Of a stretch of 64,000 bases of DNA, positions 36,328-49,359 are shown piece by piece. The notes under the pieces are model-generated. The model did not search any database and was not told the DNA's origin. It saw nothing but the letters and a program-made list of their open reading frames with translations. The DNA comes from Marchantia polymorpha subsp. ruderalis (taxonomy: Eukaryota; Streptophyta; Marchantiopsida; Marchantiales; Marchantiaceae): the NCBI GenBank assembly GCA_037833965.1, contig AP031352.1, positions 11,822,501-11,886,500 on the forward strand. The letters run 5' to 3'. Position 1 is the stretch's first letter. The number at the start of each line of letters is the position of its first letter. A program made the position numbers and the translations under genes.

Positions 36328-38763
36328 TCAACTATGCGTGGACGGGAAGTGGTTGCCTCGAGGTTTTGATTTCCAAACCGTTCTTCCGCGCACAATCTCC
36401 GCTGAGCCTTCTTGCAGCTTCAACAGATGTGTGAATCGAGGAAGCCGGTCCGACTCTTGAATCAAGGTCCTCGGAGTATCTGCTCGCAGCATTGAAACGC
36501 CATTCGGGGACCTTGATAGGTACGGAAAGTTGGGGTCAACGGACTCGGCTGGCCTCGTCCCATTCACAATTTGAGTGGAACCCGCAGAAGCTGGTGACAT
36601 GTCCTCGGGGTTGGTCAGAGATTGAACGACATCGGCCTGCCCGCATTCCCTTCGATATTCCAGAGTGATGCTCTTGATTTCGAGATTCTCGAGATATGCG
36701 GCGGGGACACTCTGCAGACAAAAAAGTTCAGCATGTACACAGCGCATGAGATTAAAGTGGAACGAAGTAAGTTTAGCAAGAATCAAATCGTGCATGAATG
36801 AAACCCAAGGGCTAGGATGGGGCTAGGCCCCATACACAGGCTCGAAGTACTCTCATGAATTCAATCTGCAAGCAGGACCTAGTCTCGAAGTAAAACTCGC
36901 TTTGGTCGAAGACGTGTCTACCCAGCTCAATGCCCAACATTCAGAGCCGCAGTCACGCAGTAAATCCGGAAGGCAGAAATATACCTCCATCATCCAGGCG
37001 ATGTACTTGACATTATTTACATGTTGATTCATGTCCAAGTCACTGCGCCGTGCCTGCAGAAATTTTTTATGGTCCGTGAGATCAGACTGCCTTCTGCAGT
37101 CATGATTACCGAAATATTTTGAAGACTCTTTCTGTACGAATGTAGAGATTATGCACGTCTTCGATAAACAGATCTTAAGAAGCAAACGCGAAGTACCTGC
37201 AAACCCGAGGAGACGTAAAGCGCCGAGTCGTTTTGAAGCTTGTTGATCTTCATCGAACCTTCGTTTGGGACTGCGTGACGGTCTAAGAAAAACGAGGAAA
37301 TCTCGGCCCGAACATCATCGGGCATCTTGGACAGCCTTCGAGTTTGCTGGTGCATCATAACCCAAGTGCTGCATGCACAAGCAAGAAAATCATAACGAAT
37401 GTCACTGATACAGCGTGCAGTGCAGGCAAGCTTGACGGCTAGAACGACGTCGATTAGCCACCACCACCGTTTCATGTTCCGAAAGCTTGACAGCAGCAGC
37501 TTCCTTCTCAAAGTGGATCGGCTGTACCAAATTCTTACCTCGTGGCCCGCGCTAGAATCTGGCCTGTCTTCACGTCACGCAACATCCAGTCGCGGCGCAT
37601 GCCGTTTTTGCCAGACGAAGCAACCCATGAGTCGACCTCGACGATGTCACCCCTGATATGGCAGCATCATGATTGCGCGGTCAACATGTAATCAAAATGT
37701 CGAGACCGCAAGCGAGTGCCAGTCAAAGTAACAATTGTCCTACTTAAGGAGCTTCTAAACTCACAATATCACATTACGATTCGGCAACAAAAGAGCAGAT
37801 TGTTAACACGCCTTGTCAATTATTAGCGTCAAAGGTTTTACCAGGCAGGGTAGGATTCCACTTCCACGTGCATACGATTGACAACCCAGATCAGCCCATT
37901 CCGAACCATGGCTTTCGTAGTACCGAATCCATCTCCTTCAATTCCGGACAAACGCACATGATTTAAAGCTGTCTCCTGCTCAAATAGACACAGCACCACA
38001 ACCGCCTTGTTCATGTGAGATGGGTCTGTCATGTAAAGCAATTGAGGTCGAAAGAAAAGGAAAGAATTGAATTGTCTGAACTCTCATCTTGGTCAGTATT
38101 CCTAACATTGAAAATGTCTTTAATTATGTGTGAAGGCCAACAACTGGTACCAGCAGCATTCTTTGGCTGGCTCGTGAGAGACTCCACAGGTCCATGCCAT
38201 CTGAAGTTATAAAGTCCTCTTACCTGAAACAGATTCATCAGTGTCTCGATGGACGCAGTTTTGTCAGCTCCAACTTCGTAGGACCGAATGACAAAAGTTT
38301 GGCGATACAGGAGGAGATTCTCCATCATTCGTCCTTGTGTGACAGAATCCGTCAGAACGGGCTTCTCAAGGGTTCCAGGACGCGAGACGACGGCCAAAAT
38401 GCCACGAAGAACTGATTCACTGTGAGAAGGAAGAAGAGCCATTCCTCCGCTGATTTGACGAATGGGTTCAGCAAGAGTCGAGTTGCTGAGAACCATGCTC
38501 CCACCTGCCTTGCTGATCTTGAGGAGCTCGTCCACCAGACCGTCCACAAGTCCAGCGCGCGCAGAGTGGTCGTAACAACCTTCGCGCGGCGGGTGCGTCG
38601 TCGTCGAGCGGCCGACGTGCAGAGCCTTTCCTGTCATGAATTTCTTACTGCCGAATTCAGGCACGAAGCTTCGAGTCCGAACTCTGGCTGTCCAACCTGC
38701 GACGCTGAGGGCGACATTCGGAAGAGGCAAGGCGCAACACCTGGCCGCTGCTGCAGCGTCCAT
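36328..38763 (-). CDS. FATB: FatB-type acyl-ACP thioesterase, copy 2 (six exons, 470 aa)
   Basis: Paralogue of the gene at 10320-12634, with the same predicted role as a plastid thioesterase for saturated acyl-ACPs. Exons: 38763-38224, 37975-37842, 37652-37539, 37368-37197, 37053-36985 and 36711-36328, with the stop TGA at 36328-36330. All introns are GT-AG (143-273 nt). Exons 2-5 have exactly the same lengths and phases as in copy 1. The start chosen is the first in-frame ATG; the open frame extends upstream to 38865 but without an ATG. The N-terminus is Ala/Cys-rich and suits a plastid transit peptide. Core motifs are YRQTFVIRSYEVGADKTAS, ETALNHV and WVVNRMHV, then DLDMNQHVNN (D327, N329, H331) and EYRREC (E365, C366). 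The D-to-E spacing is again 38. The linker between VVQSL and THLLKLQ is longer than in copy 1 and rich in Pro/Ser/Arg, so the paralogues differ most at their N-termini and in this loop. All catalytic positions are intact. The gene is probably active. Confidence 0.93.
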
Positions 38764-41170
38764 CGTATACCCAAACTGCAACCTGGGACGACGACCGGGA
38801 CCTTCTCCGGGAGAACGAGCGAGCTTAACCTTCCGCAATTCTCCAAGACTACCACAGCATCGCACACCCGAAGCCTTCGTCGAGCAGCAGACTCCGATTT
38901 CAGAGAACCATCAATGACAGTACCTCGACGGGCTGCTGCCACTTGTATTGTCCGGCCCCGGACTCGACCTCGAATCGACGCACGACGCTGATGCCGCCCT
39001 CGCAAGGCGTCCGACGCCGAGGCAAGAACTGCAGAACTGGACGCTGCGCAGTCCGAATTCTGACCAGCTCGATTCACGTCACTGCACGCTTTGTGCTCAT
39101 GCAGGCCTCGGAGCCGACCTCGGACCGACAGTCAAGCAACGAGAAGGGAGCCAGCGGTCGGAGAGAGAGACGCGGGCGGTCAGATTGGACGACGCGCTAG
39201 CTAGTATTGGAGCTACGGTTGCGCGGGGTGTGGGGGCGCGGGGATGGAGGCGCGGGGGTGGGCGCGGGGTGGGCGCGGGGTGGGCGGGGGGAGGGGGGAG
39301 GGGGGAGGGGAGCTTTCTTTGATGAGACTTGGGTTAAATTGGGTTTGCAGGAAACTACGGACGAGTATATATACGAGAGCGCAAGACGATCGATCGACAC
39401 TTTTGGCGGCTGCCACCTGTCCTCCTCCCACGCGTCCCAAGGACCAAAGCGCGACAATTAATGCCACCGCCCCCGACGACTTGTGCCGAGACAGGCAGGG
39501 TCCCTGACTCCTGCGGTCGTCGCCAAAGTCCCCCAGGTCTCTCTCTCTCTCTCTCTCGCCCTCCTATACCCGACTGCTCTCCTCTCCTCGTACTAGAACA
39601 TGGAGTCAAACGTCGATGCGCGTACGCTTCACCCCGCCATTTGCATGATTCTCCCTCAGGCGCTATGACCGTGACGCGACCACCTTTTACCGCCGGTCAA
39701 TCTGTAAAACCATCCGAGGGCTTGAGCTGCAGGCGGTTCTTCTGAAGCTGCTCTAACTTAGGTCTCGCGATCGCTCCTCACTGTAAGACTCAGTTGGCGG
39801 CACGTCGAGGGTCCGCTCTCCTCTAAGAACGTCGCTACTTTTGGCCCCGCCCCATTCTTCAGGAGAACAAAGGCTGCGAATGATTGATCAGACGGCTCGT
39901 TGTCGTTGGCGATTTCCCGAGGACTTCGAGCCCGGATTTTGCAGAGTGCGCAGCACAAAGGTCGGAGAGCTGTGACCTGCCGGTATGACATCATGACCCC
40001 CTCGTCCCGTACGTACGTCCTTTCGCGTCCGGTTTGCCCGGTTCGCGGTTCCCTGAATAGAGGAGATGATTAATAACCTTCGTCGATTATATCACGAGTA
40101 TTTCTCTAATCCTACCCACAGTAGGCGGTCATCTGAACATTCATTGACCTGTGAGAGACCGCTGCTCGGGCCCTGTCGGAACTCAGCGACTCCGGTTTAG
40201 TCGTCGCCGAAGGCCACCGGGGGCGACGAAGGAACCCTCTCTCTTCGCAGAGCGGAAGCCAACTGGGTCCCACCACCGAACACCACCGAGGCTTTGGCCA
40301 ACGTCGCGAGTCGAAGAGACCGGAAGGTGATGTGTCAGGGCGGTTCAAATGGCTCGGCTCCGGATTCCCTTGACGGCTTAGAATATTCCACGATATTTCG
40401 TCGGAGGCTCGGTAGCGTCCGTCCATGTAGGTGTGGGCTGACTGGCTGACGACCAGGTGCCTTTCCCACCCTCGATCGTCAGGCAAGCACAGTCACGAGC
40501 AGAGGGCTTCGGAAGGGCTGTTAACCCGTGTGTCAGGTTAGCTGTCACCAGGCACGTCAAAGCAGTCAAAACCCTTCCGGACCCGTCCTCGGCAGAGACT
40601 AATGTTTTTTTCGTTGTGGCATGTTCTTACCGGTTTTCAACATATCTGTGACCTGCTGTAAAAGGTTACGACGATGAGCTTGAACCTTCCGTTCCCGGTC
40701 ACTGCTTATTGCTGTACTGAATTACAGTACAAAGCAGTTGCTTTTCCATCGTGCCGGATGTACACTGCGTGCCTGCCATGTGATTCCTCCTTCAGGGGAA
40801 TTCAGGACATTCCCAGCTATCTTCCAGCAGGTGCTGCTGCTCGCTCGCGTCTGGGACAGCTCTGTCGTGTTTCCCGTAGCATGTCCTTTGGGATTTACGC
40901 AGATTGTGGGGGCTCTGTTCGTTGTGCAAGCGCTATTGTTCACAGCCCACATCTTCTTATTCCTTCTGCGTTCCTCCAGAGCTCCTACTCTCTTCCCGCA
41001 GAGGCCTTCGAATCTCTAAGAATATATAGTCTGCACGACAACGAGCGTGTCCTTCTCCTGGAGGATAATCTGGATTACAGCATGATTAAATCGTACCATT
41101 ACGCTTTCGAGTATAGGAGTATACATTTAAAAAATGCACATAGAGGGTTGGTATCATTTTTAAACCAATA
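38764..41170. other. GC-rich region upstream of FatB copy 2
   Basis: The probable promoter and leader of FatB copy 2 lie closest to 38763. A CT run at about 39539-39558 and the G-rich tract at 39222-39312 are the visible elements. Frames on the + strand, including one of about 165 codons starting at 40674, do not resemble known proteins and are not called. Confidence 0.4.
39222..39312 (+). promoter_or_regulatory. G-rich tract with multiple GGGG runs (possible G-quadruplex)
   Basis: About 90 nt of almost pure G-runs on the + strand, including tandem GGGCGCG(G)GT units and three or more GGGGGGA units. It lies about 460 nt upstream of the FatB copy 2 start codon, so the FatB coding strand is C-rich here. 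Such tracts can fold into G-quadruplexes and sit in promoters. A regulatory role is inferred, not shown. Copy 1 has no comparable G-tract, only a GA-rich one. Confidence 0.4.
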
Positions 41171-44100
41171 AGAAATATGGAGTTCATAAGTCGAGATGAT
41201 ATATAAAATATTTGGCATTTATAGCGAGTAGATTTTAGTTACAGTATGACATTCAACTATCGTGACTCTATTGGTGGTTACAGTCTTATGTTACCGTTTA
41301 GTTTTGTCATTATATGCCTTCGTAAAATATTTCCGTTCTTTTTGTTGTAGTACTCGGTGTCCCAATTGGGGTAAAGAGATCAGCTTCCAGCAAGCATTGC
41401 CGTGCTAGAATCACTACACGTTAGACTTAAATGAGAATGGTGACGACAAGTGCCGAGGCACATTCAAGCACTCGGAGCTTACGCCATTCTGTAAGTCACG
41501 AGATTGTGGAGAGAATCATCCATATATGACCTGGTTTTGGCATATTTGTTCCCCACTTTTATCGAGAATTTACTTGAAACACTTAGCTGATCAAGCTCGT
41601 ATGGAAAGCTCTTGGTCAATCAATATGAGATCACCCAGAACAAAACATCTGTTCATATGCACACAAAGATGGTGATGATCTGTACGAGTAGAAATAAGAG
41701 CGTCCTCATAATGAGTGTCTAGTCACAAACAGTCGATAAATGAGTAAGATGTCCAATTTTTGAAAGTTTAAATAAAATATCAAGGCATAGATTTTACACT
41801 GCCAAAGCGAAGTTGAAAAGCATGTGTTGTCCTTATAGAAAACTCATTAATATCATGTAAATGAATAAGCCAAGTCAATAAAAGCGGAGGAAAGGTAAAG
41901 CAGAAAATAAAAGCGGTTATCATGCAAAACGAGAGGAATCTCCACCAAGGACAAGCTTGGTGAAAAAAATCGTATGTTTCCAAGACTAGTGCCACGGGCC
42001 TAATGACAGACCAAAAGGAACTTGAACTTCAGCTTTCTTATATAATCCATCCAACAATGAAGAAAAAGATCATTTTCAATACTGATAAATATCCATGAAG
42101 ACACACAATACTCATGAAGAAGTGGAGAAATATGTTTGGTGTTATATATAGGGACAATTTAATGAAAGTGAATTTATAAAGAAATCTTTAGTAAAGCCTC
42201 CAAAAAACTGCATGTTAGTCAGTATATCTGAACTCTTTTCCGGAAAGATAATTCATTCACATCTAAGAGCAACATTTTTCATCATTTTGTTACCATCTGT
42301 AATTTCTTGCCTTTCTTTTTTATTGACTTATATAATTAGTTGATATTTAAACTAGATAGTTCATGTTCCAAATCCAATCTCAAATGCAACGATTTAGCGT
42401 TTGGTCTTTAATCTTGAGTCTACACAGTATATTTAAATCAATCAAGTTAAAAGTTCGGAATCAACTGGATGTGCGGAAGATTTTAGAGCTAATTTTCTTT
42501 TCTTAAAGCAAATGTTTACATTAGATTTTATTATCAAGTTTTAGAGAGATACATGATGTAAAAATCAATTTGTAATTTACTCATAGAAATATTCTAAGAA
42601 TGGTTTTTTTTTTTCAAAACATCCAATGCACAGATATATACCGGAAGAGATTCATCGGTATGTAACACGCCTCTTCACCGAGGAGCTAGATCGAAGGTAC
42701 TGCAATAAAAGTTGAATTCCTACAAAGTAGTATAGAATGTGATCGGACTCTTCGTTTTGGATTGCTCTTTGATTTACGCGCTGAAGAACTATTAAGTTGA
42801 TTTTATTTTCTAACACAAACATGTGACAAACAAATGCCATAGTTATATAAGCACAGTCTCTTGAAATATCGCTTAAAATAAAACTCTATAATTTAACAGC
42901 ACAAATCATTGTTCACTAGAAATATGATTCTTAGAGTCGGAATATTAAAATTTATACCTATCCGGACACTGCTTTTTTTCATAGTTGTCATGCAACACCT
43001 TGTGGAAAAAATTGGATGGCAAATTCAAAATCAAAGCACGTAAAGGATACGTAGAATAATGGAGTCAATTATACATGGAGGTTAGTAAAGTCTAATCCTA
43101 GAGTATCACTCACGTGACGGAGACCATGGTGATATCTGTCAGTGCTGTTTGAATATATTCAATATTTGAACAATAAAATCGTAACACCCCACCGCATTGC
43201 AGTCTACAGGGTAAACAAATAGTAGTAAAGTACACTGATGGCAAAATCTGAGCGTTATAGAACTCTATAGTATCATAGATACAAATATACTTCTTCTAAT
43301 TATGTTTCCCATCATATTAACCGTTAATGTTCAAACTTCACTTTGATAAAGCTGAAAGTTCATGGTAAAATATTACTAATATATTTCATGACTTAAATTT
43401 TAGTCTAGAAATATATTCAATGGAAGATGGAATCTGGGATGAAGAATCAGATCTTAGTTTGAGCTACAATTCATTCAAAGTCTCCATTTAAAAATGACTG
43501 ACATTTGATGTTTAATTATGAATGTGTATTGTGGTAAAGTAAGTGGCCGGCACACCTAAATTACTAGTTCTCTTCTCTAGAGATTGAATTCTTGCAAGCT
43601 CCATAATAGAATAACCAAGTTACTAAGATTTGTCAGGAAGGAGGCTGAGCAATCCCCATAACTTGTAAGGCGGATAAGAGTAAAACCCCTTTAGCTTGAA
43701 TTGCATGTCGTCTCGCTGGTGCTGGAATGAATCTAATACCTAGCTGGCTTCATATACACTCACTTCATATAATGAGACACAATTATCACATAAGGCCAAC
43801 TTCAGAGAACTGCTTCTAGGGTCATATTATGATTGTATAAATTGACTTCATTCGGATGCGTATGTATGACGTTGCATACAACCGACATTACGTGCTTGCG
43901 ACTTGCAGTTTAAGAATTACAGCCCATAGTTACACCATGGCCATCTACTGTAACTACACTACACCAGTGTCCAATCTCCAATCAGCTTAGACCAGGAATG
44001 TTCTAAAACCTCCTCATATCCTCAACTGCATTCTTCCCCAATATTGAGAAGAAGAGTTGGAGAAAGGAAATTAATCATCGCATATGGGTCACCCTCAAGT

Positions 44101-44990
44101 TTATCTCCAGGATGACCCAAAGTTTATGTAGTGTTGATTTCATGCAATAAATTTCTCTTGTTACTTCCAAATTTTGTTCGTTTGGGTTTTGAAACTCTTA
44201 GACCACATACCATGGCGCAGTGCAACCACATCGACTTATGAAAAAATCCCAAAGCAATCAAGAAGAAAACCAAACGGGGTCAGATGACGAGGAGGCAAAA
44301 TTGGCCTCTCTCATTCTATACCAGTATGTCACCACCTGCGCAAGAATCGCCTAGATCGTGAGTAAGGTGAACATTTAATATTGAACAAGTCAGCAAGTGA
44401 TTGGAAGAGTTAACTTTAAATCTTTTGACTGGTGGTTCAATTAATGCAACCAAATATCAAAAGTCTTCAACATTATAGGTTGGTTCAATTTGATTCTTCT
44501 TCTTTTTTTCTAACAAATTTTTTTTGTAAATATCAAAGAATTCATAGTTGTTATTTTTGATAATATTTCTACATATGAATCAAATATTTTTTTCCCAAAA
44601 CAAAATAAAATATTTCCATTTCTAGACAGCAGTAGCGGTTGCAATTCTTTTTTTAAAAAAACTTTGTTTTTAGGTGTTGGATTTGTTATGGATAGTATGT
44701 GAACAACATAAGTATGGCTTAAATTTCACATTTACTGCTAATCGGGCCAGAATGCTCCTTGCAGTATGACTAGGCACCCTCTCCAACCAACAAAAACACT
44801 CGAACCTGAAAACACACGAGGAATACGGTCAGTTATACGGTGTAAGAAGTGTATGTACGTCCGGGACATGGCGACGCTGTGATCGGATTTTGGAACCAGG
44901 TGAGGTACGCCGTCGTCGTCGTGTTTGACTTGGATATCAAGCAGCTGTCGTCAAAGTCCACGGCGGTGTCAACATTTGCATCTAAATTGC
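41171..44990. other. AT-rich intergenic sequence; no gene seen
   Basis: No frame of note. The only small frame I examined is a 38-codon one with ATG at 44238 and stop at 44352-44354. It is acidic and Gln/Ser-rich, and too short to support. Confidence 0.4.
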
Positions 44991-45532
44991 TGCGATCTAT
45001 GGTACGGTCAGTGGAAAGGCAGTATTGACTTTATTCCGAGCGAGAATGAATATTGCCGATCGCAGCGCGAAATCTGCCTGAACTTCTGAACTCGCCATGC
45101 TCTTATGTCAACGGCGCAGCGTGCTCTCCTCTGCTCTCCTGCTCGCTCTTTGACGATTTCACATTCCACACCGTAAGCATGGCGATAAGCTTCTGTACAG
45201 AAGCTGTGGCAAGGGCGTGCTTTTCTTGACAACTGGGGGCCGCTACAAGTAATGATGGCCATGAAGAGCTCATTGAAGGAGGATTCTCGTGGTCGTTTCA
45301 GAACGCAATTACAGAAGTTTTACTGGACTTCGTAAAGTAAATCAAAATCTCCACACTTCACCGCAACTCTGCAAACCATTGCCATACAGTTCGAAGGAGT
45401 TTGAGTGTCCTGGCAAAATTTGGCGCTCGTTGTCGAGAACTCGGATTTGTGCACCAAAACTACATGAAATGCACCAGACATCAGAGCTTTCCAACCAACC
45501 TGTGTGTTGAGGGCAAACAGTGGAAGATATAA

Positions 45533-45574
45533 TTTCATAATTTATAGGACAAATTGGTCCTATAAATTATGAAA
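45533..45574. repeat. Perfect 18-bp inverted repeat with 6-nt loop
   Basis: The arms at 45533-45550 (tttcataatttataggac) and 45557-45574 are exact reverse complements around aaattg. The AT-rich fold-back lies in otherwise GC-rich DNA. It may be the remnant of a very small fold-back transposon. No coding content. Confidence 0.8.
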
Positions 45575-45592
45575 AAGGATGCCGGGTTGATT

Positions 45593-45656
45593 GATCCAAT
45601 GGCCTTTCTAAAGTACATGTGGCCGGAACTTTTAATTTCAGAAAGGCCACGGGATC
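45593..45656. repeat. Imperfect 17-bp inverted repeat next to the preceding fold-back
   Basis: The left arm at 45593-45609 (gatccaatggcctttct) pairs with the right arm at 45640-45656 at 15 of 17 positions. The 10-bp core tggcctttct/agaaaggcca is perfect. The loop is 30 nt. It starts 19 bp after the preceding 18-bp inverted repeat ends. Confidence 0.65.
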
Positions 45657-48600
45657 GAATTGTCAAGTAGCAGGTCGGGAGAGCAAGGTATTGTGAACTA
45701 TCCAATCATGTATGAAAATTTGTAGATTGCAGTTTATGACAACATTGCATCTCGACTTTTTCTTTTCTTTCATTTGGCGCGCGAATGGCTGGCCTTTGGC
45801 GCCATCGCCTCAACTAATGTGAAGGATGGACCTTTTGTCAGCTGCAATTCAAACGAGCTTCGAATCATGATGAGCCATGGCGTTGATGCGGAGAGGCACG
45901 GGCTGCGGGCTGGGGGCTGGCCGGTGGCTCGGGACTAGAGTACAAACGAAGCTACAGATGCATGCAGAAATGCGATCGAGAGTAGCTTCGTGTGCAGCAG
46001 CTTTAGGCCAGCAAAGGACGCCGCTTTGTTCCATCTGCGCTTAATTTAGAAGGAATGTTTAAGGGCCGCAATAATGAAAGTGCTCGCGTTAACGACGAGA
46101 GAAAACGACGCACGGCAGTCGTGGCGCCAAGGCCTGCCTGGGCTGGTGCAAAAGCCGTGAATGGCTCGGACGATCAACGATCCGCGCAGGCCAGTCTGCG
46201 AACACACCACTGGTCTCTGGAATTGCTCGTGATCGGCGAGATTGCCGAGACGGATTGATCTGTCTCGCGCGGACGCAGTGGTCGGTCGGTCCTCCATGAT
46301 AGGAATCTCAAGTTGCGCCTTACGTGGCTTCGAGCACCTGATTCGGTTCGAAGATTGTTGCGACTCGAGCGATCGATCGATGAGTAAGCGTCTGTCGTTT
46401 TTGTTCCACCTCGGCCTGGCCTGGGTCGCCATCATTTCGGAGGCTGCCTTGTCAAAGCTCTCGAGCGAGCGAGCGAGCGGACGGCGAAATTAATACATCT
46501 GAAAGAGATCCTCCGCTTGCTCTGCGCGGTGGTTAGATGGATGGAGCAGCGTTTTAGTGCGGGCGGGGGTCTCATGCGTTCCTTCCGTCCGAAACGACGC
46601 ATTGTCTCGCAGGATTGTGTGCATGAGGAAACCCCGATCGATCGGAATACCTTTCGTATTCGATGATTCGAAACTTCGCGAGGCGAGAGAGAGAGAGAGA
46701 GAGACCAGACCGAGAGTGACGTCAGATTGAAGCAATCAGATACTCTGAAAGCTCCTGCCTAGATCACGATGAGCGCAGCCAAATCAAGGGGCGTATAAAT
46801 GCGCAGTTTGATTCCGCATGCTGCAATAAGACAAAGGTGCCCTCGATCAATGGGACGAAATGATGGTGACAGTTTCGAAAGGCTTCGGAGATTTCGTTCA
46901 TGTAGAAAGCAATGTCTCAAAGCAGCCTCTGGATCGGGTTGCACCTTTCTTTTCTGAGCCAGCAAGGAACCGAGCAGAGATAAAATTGGCTGCACTGGCT
47001 GGCATCACAAGGGCCTGGCTGAAGCCCGGAGCACACTCCTTTTCAGCTCTCCCATGACAGGATCAAATTGCTGCAGCCTGAGTTGTACAAATGAGACGCC
47101 TGATTGCAGTGTCCTGAGCCTTCATGTCGGTGGAAGAGCAGGTCCTGAGTGAATCACGACTCATTCAGTCCTGTATAAGAAAAGTATCTTTTGACCCGAG
47201 AACATTCGTCTCAACTGTGGAGCATATACTGCCCAGGATTGGAAAACCGTCTCCAACCGAGGGCTGCAAGCTATTCTATTGCCCTCTGGTGCAAGAGATT
47301 AGTTGTCACTGCCCCTGAATCATGAGATGCTAAATTGTTGGGCCCAAAACAAACCGCTTTTGATTCGGGGTTAAGGGCCGAATCGTGAATCTGATCGAGG
47401 TTTGACTTCTGGAATTACTCTGCGACAATGGTTGCAGTTCACGTCGATTCAACGTGAGTGTCAGTACGATACGACGAGCTACCAAAGGATTGGACGCCAA
47501 ATGCATACAGTTGGGGTCTGAGATTGTGAGTCTTCGAATCGAAGCCCGCATGGACGAAGAGATCTAGGACCGTAGATGCCACAGTTCGCAGCTGAGATGA
47601 GGTCCGGCAGTTCAATCTAATTCACAATCGGCGATAGGAAACGAAAGGTCCGGGGGGCGTGCAGCTGACTCTACAGAGCGACAGATAACGGTTTGGCACT
47701 GGAGATGGTGGCACTCTCTCTCACCATATCACCAAACTGGACCCGAACAAAATGGAACAGATTCAGCGGATCAATGGGGCACGCCCAGGTTGTTATGACA
47801 AAATCTGAAACGTCATTGACCTTCAGCCCAAGGCAAGGCAATGCAAGGCAAGAGGCCAAGATTCTTCTTCATACAGAGGTGTCCACCGATCGGGAAAGTT
47901 CAGACTCCAGACTCGTCAGAGGATGGCGAAGCAGCAGCGAGCTGAGAAGATTGCCCACCGCACCTTCCAGGGACTACTACTGCAGAAAGGTGGATGCTGC
48001 CCGTGTTGAGAAATGCCGTGGGACGGGACGGGATGGGATGCGGTGGGAGCAGCGGAGGGGTTGTTGCACTCACTCGTCATCCGGTGGAGGCGGTGAGGAT
48101 GCGTTGACTCAGGGCCCGACTTCTTACGTAAGCTGCGTGCTCGCGCAGCTCGCAGAATTTGCTTAACGCGCTCCTGTAAGAAAAGCTCGTAATGAAGGCC
48201 TACTAACATTGATGATTGAGCTGCCTCCGATCCTCCCCATAGCTACCCAGCCAGCCCGCCCGCCCGCCCCCCGCTAGCTTGCTTGCCAGTGTGTGCCATT
48301 CACCTGCCAAATCCGCCCCGCCTTTTGCAAGCGAGGCACCGTGGACTCGCTCTTCAACGGGGGCTGACCTCTGGCCTCAGCTCGCCCGGTGGCACGCCGT
48401 GGTCCCACATGATCCGCCTTTTCCTACCGACCCGACCTTTGCCGTCAATCCTGACATTATAGACGCTGGTCGTCAAGCCATCGCTCTCGGCCGAACTGTC
48501 TCGAGCTCTTCGATTCCTGTCTGAGCTCCCCATCACCCTCCCCTGCCCCCTCCTCCTCCATCTCCATCTCCATCTTCTCGGCCCAGCATTTGCGTCTGCA

Positions 48601-49359
48601 GATGGATTCGTGGCCTGACTGCGTTACGAAAGGTGCTTCCTTTTCCTGCAACACGTCAGCGACACCTTCTTCTCCGAAGCCTGTGCCAAATGCAGACATG
48701 TCCCGAAGAAACGTCAATCTTGTGGCGAATTGAACCTCGTGCACGACAGCTTCGATTCGGAACTCCAGGAGAATCCAGAAACCCGATACTATCGATCACT
48801 TCTTATCAACACATAGAGTTCTCAATCTCGATGTTGATTTACACTAGAAATGGTGGTATTTAAAATGTTTTCTTTGCTTGCACCCACAAATCCATTTGAA
48901 ATCATTTTACGAAATCTATCTATCTATCGAAGAAAAATCTCAGTCAGTAGTCTTTAATTTAACACATAGTTTACAAAATTACGAGAAATATGTTACTAAA
49001 TACCAAAATATCTCTAATGTGTTCATGCATACTGGTTTAGGTTGATGATCTCATTTGCAAGATTATAAACAAAAATTTGTTGAAGAAAATGTACAATTTC
49101 CTATCAGATCTCCACTTGTCTTCTCATCGTTTAAGCTTCATAATGATAATGTATCTTGAAGTCGTTAACTTGACCATATATTTAAATGTCTATCAACAAA
49201 AGTTTCTAAACTTCTCGAGATGAAAACTACTAGACAAGTTGATATGGCACTATGAAGTGCGGATATTCAAAAAATACGAGCTAAGAGAGAGATATAGAAA
49301 CAAAAGGTTTTTTATACTCAGAGGTTTGTTCCAAATCTATGGAATTAACGATATGTGAA

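Larger units (their letters stand above)
44991..48800. other. GC-rich island without recognisable gene
   Basis: A sharp GC-rich island between AT-rich flanks, with GA runs (46687-46704), GCGA runs (about 46461-46480) and GCCC repeats (about 48253-48270). Frames of up to about 157 codons occur on both strands without any domain resemblance. Its composition resembles the promoter-side blocks of the two FatB genes. It could therefore be a gene start whose exons I cannot recognise, or a non-coding RNA locus. Two fold-back sequences lie near its left edge. Confidence 0.35.

Noticed and set aside
38422-38991. A 189-codon + strand frame opposite the first exon of FatB copy 2
   Set aside because: It is an antisense shadow of the FatB coding sequence and its GC-rich upstream.
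40674-41171. A 165-codon + strand frame upstream of FatB copy 2
   Set aside because: No motif or domain pattern; Ser/Leu/Cys-rich composition is consistent with a random frame.
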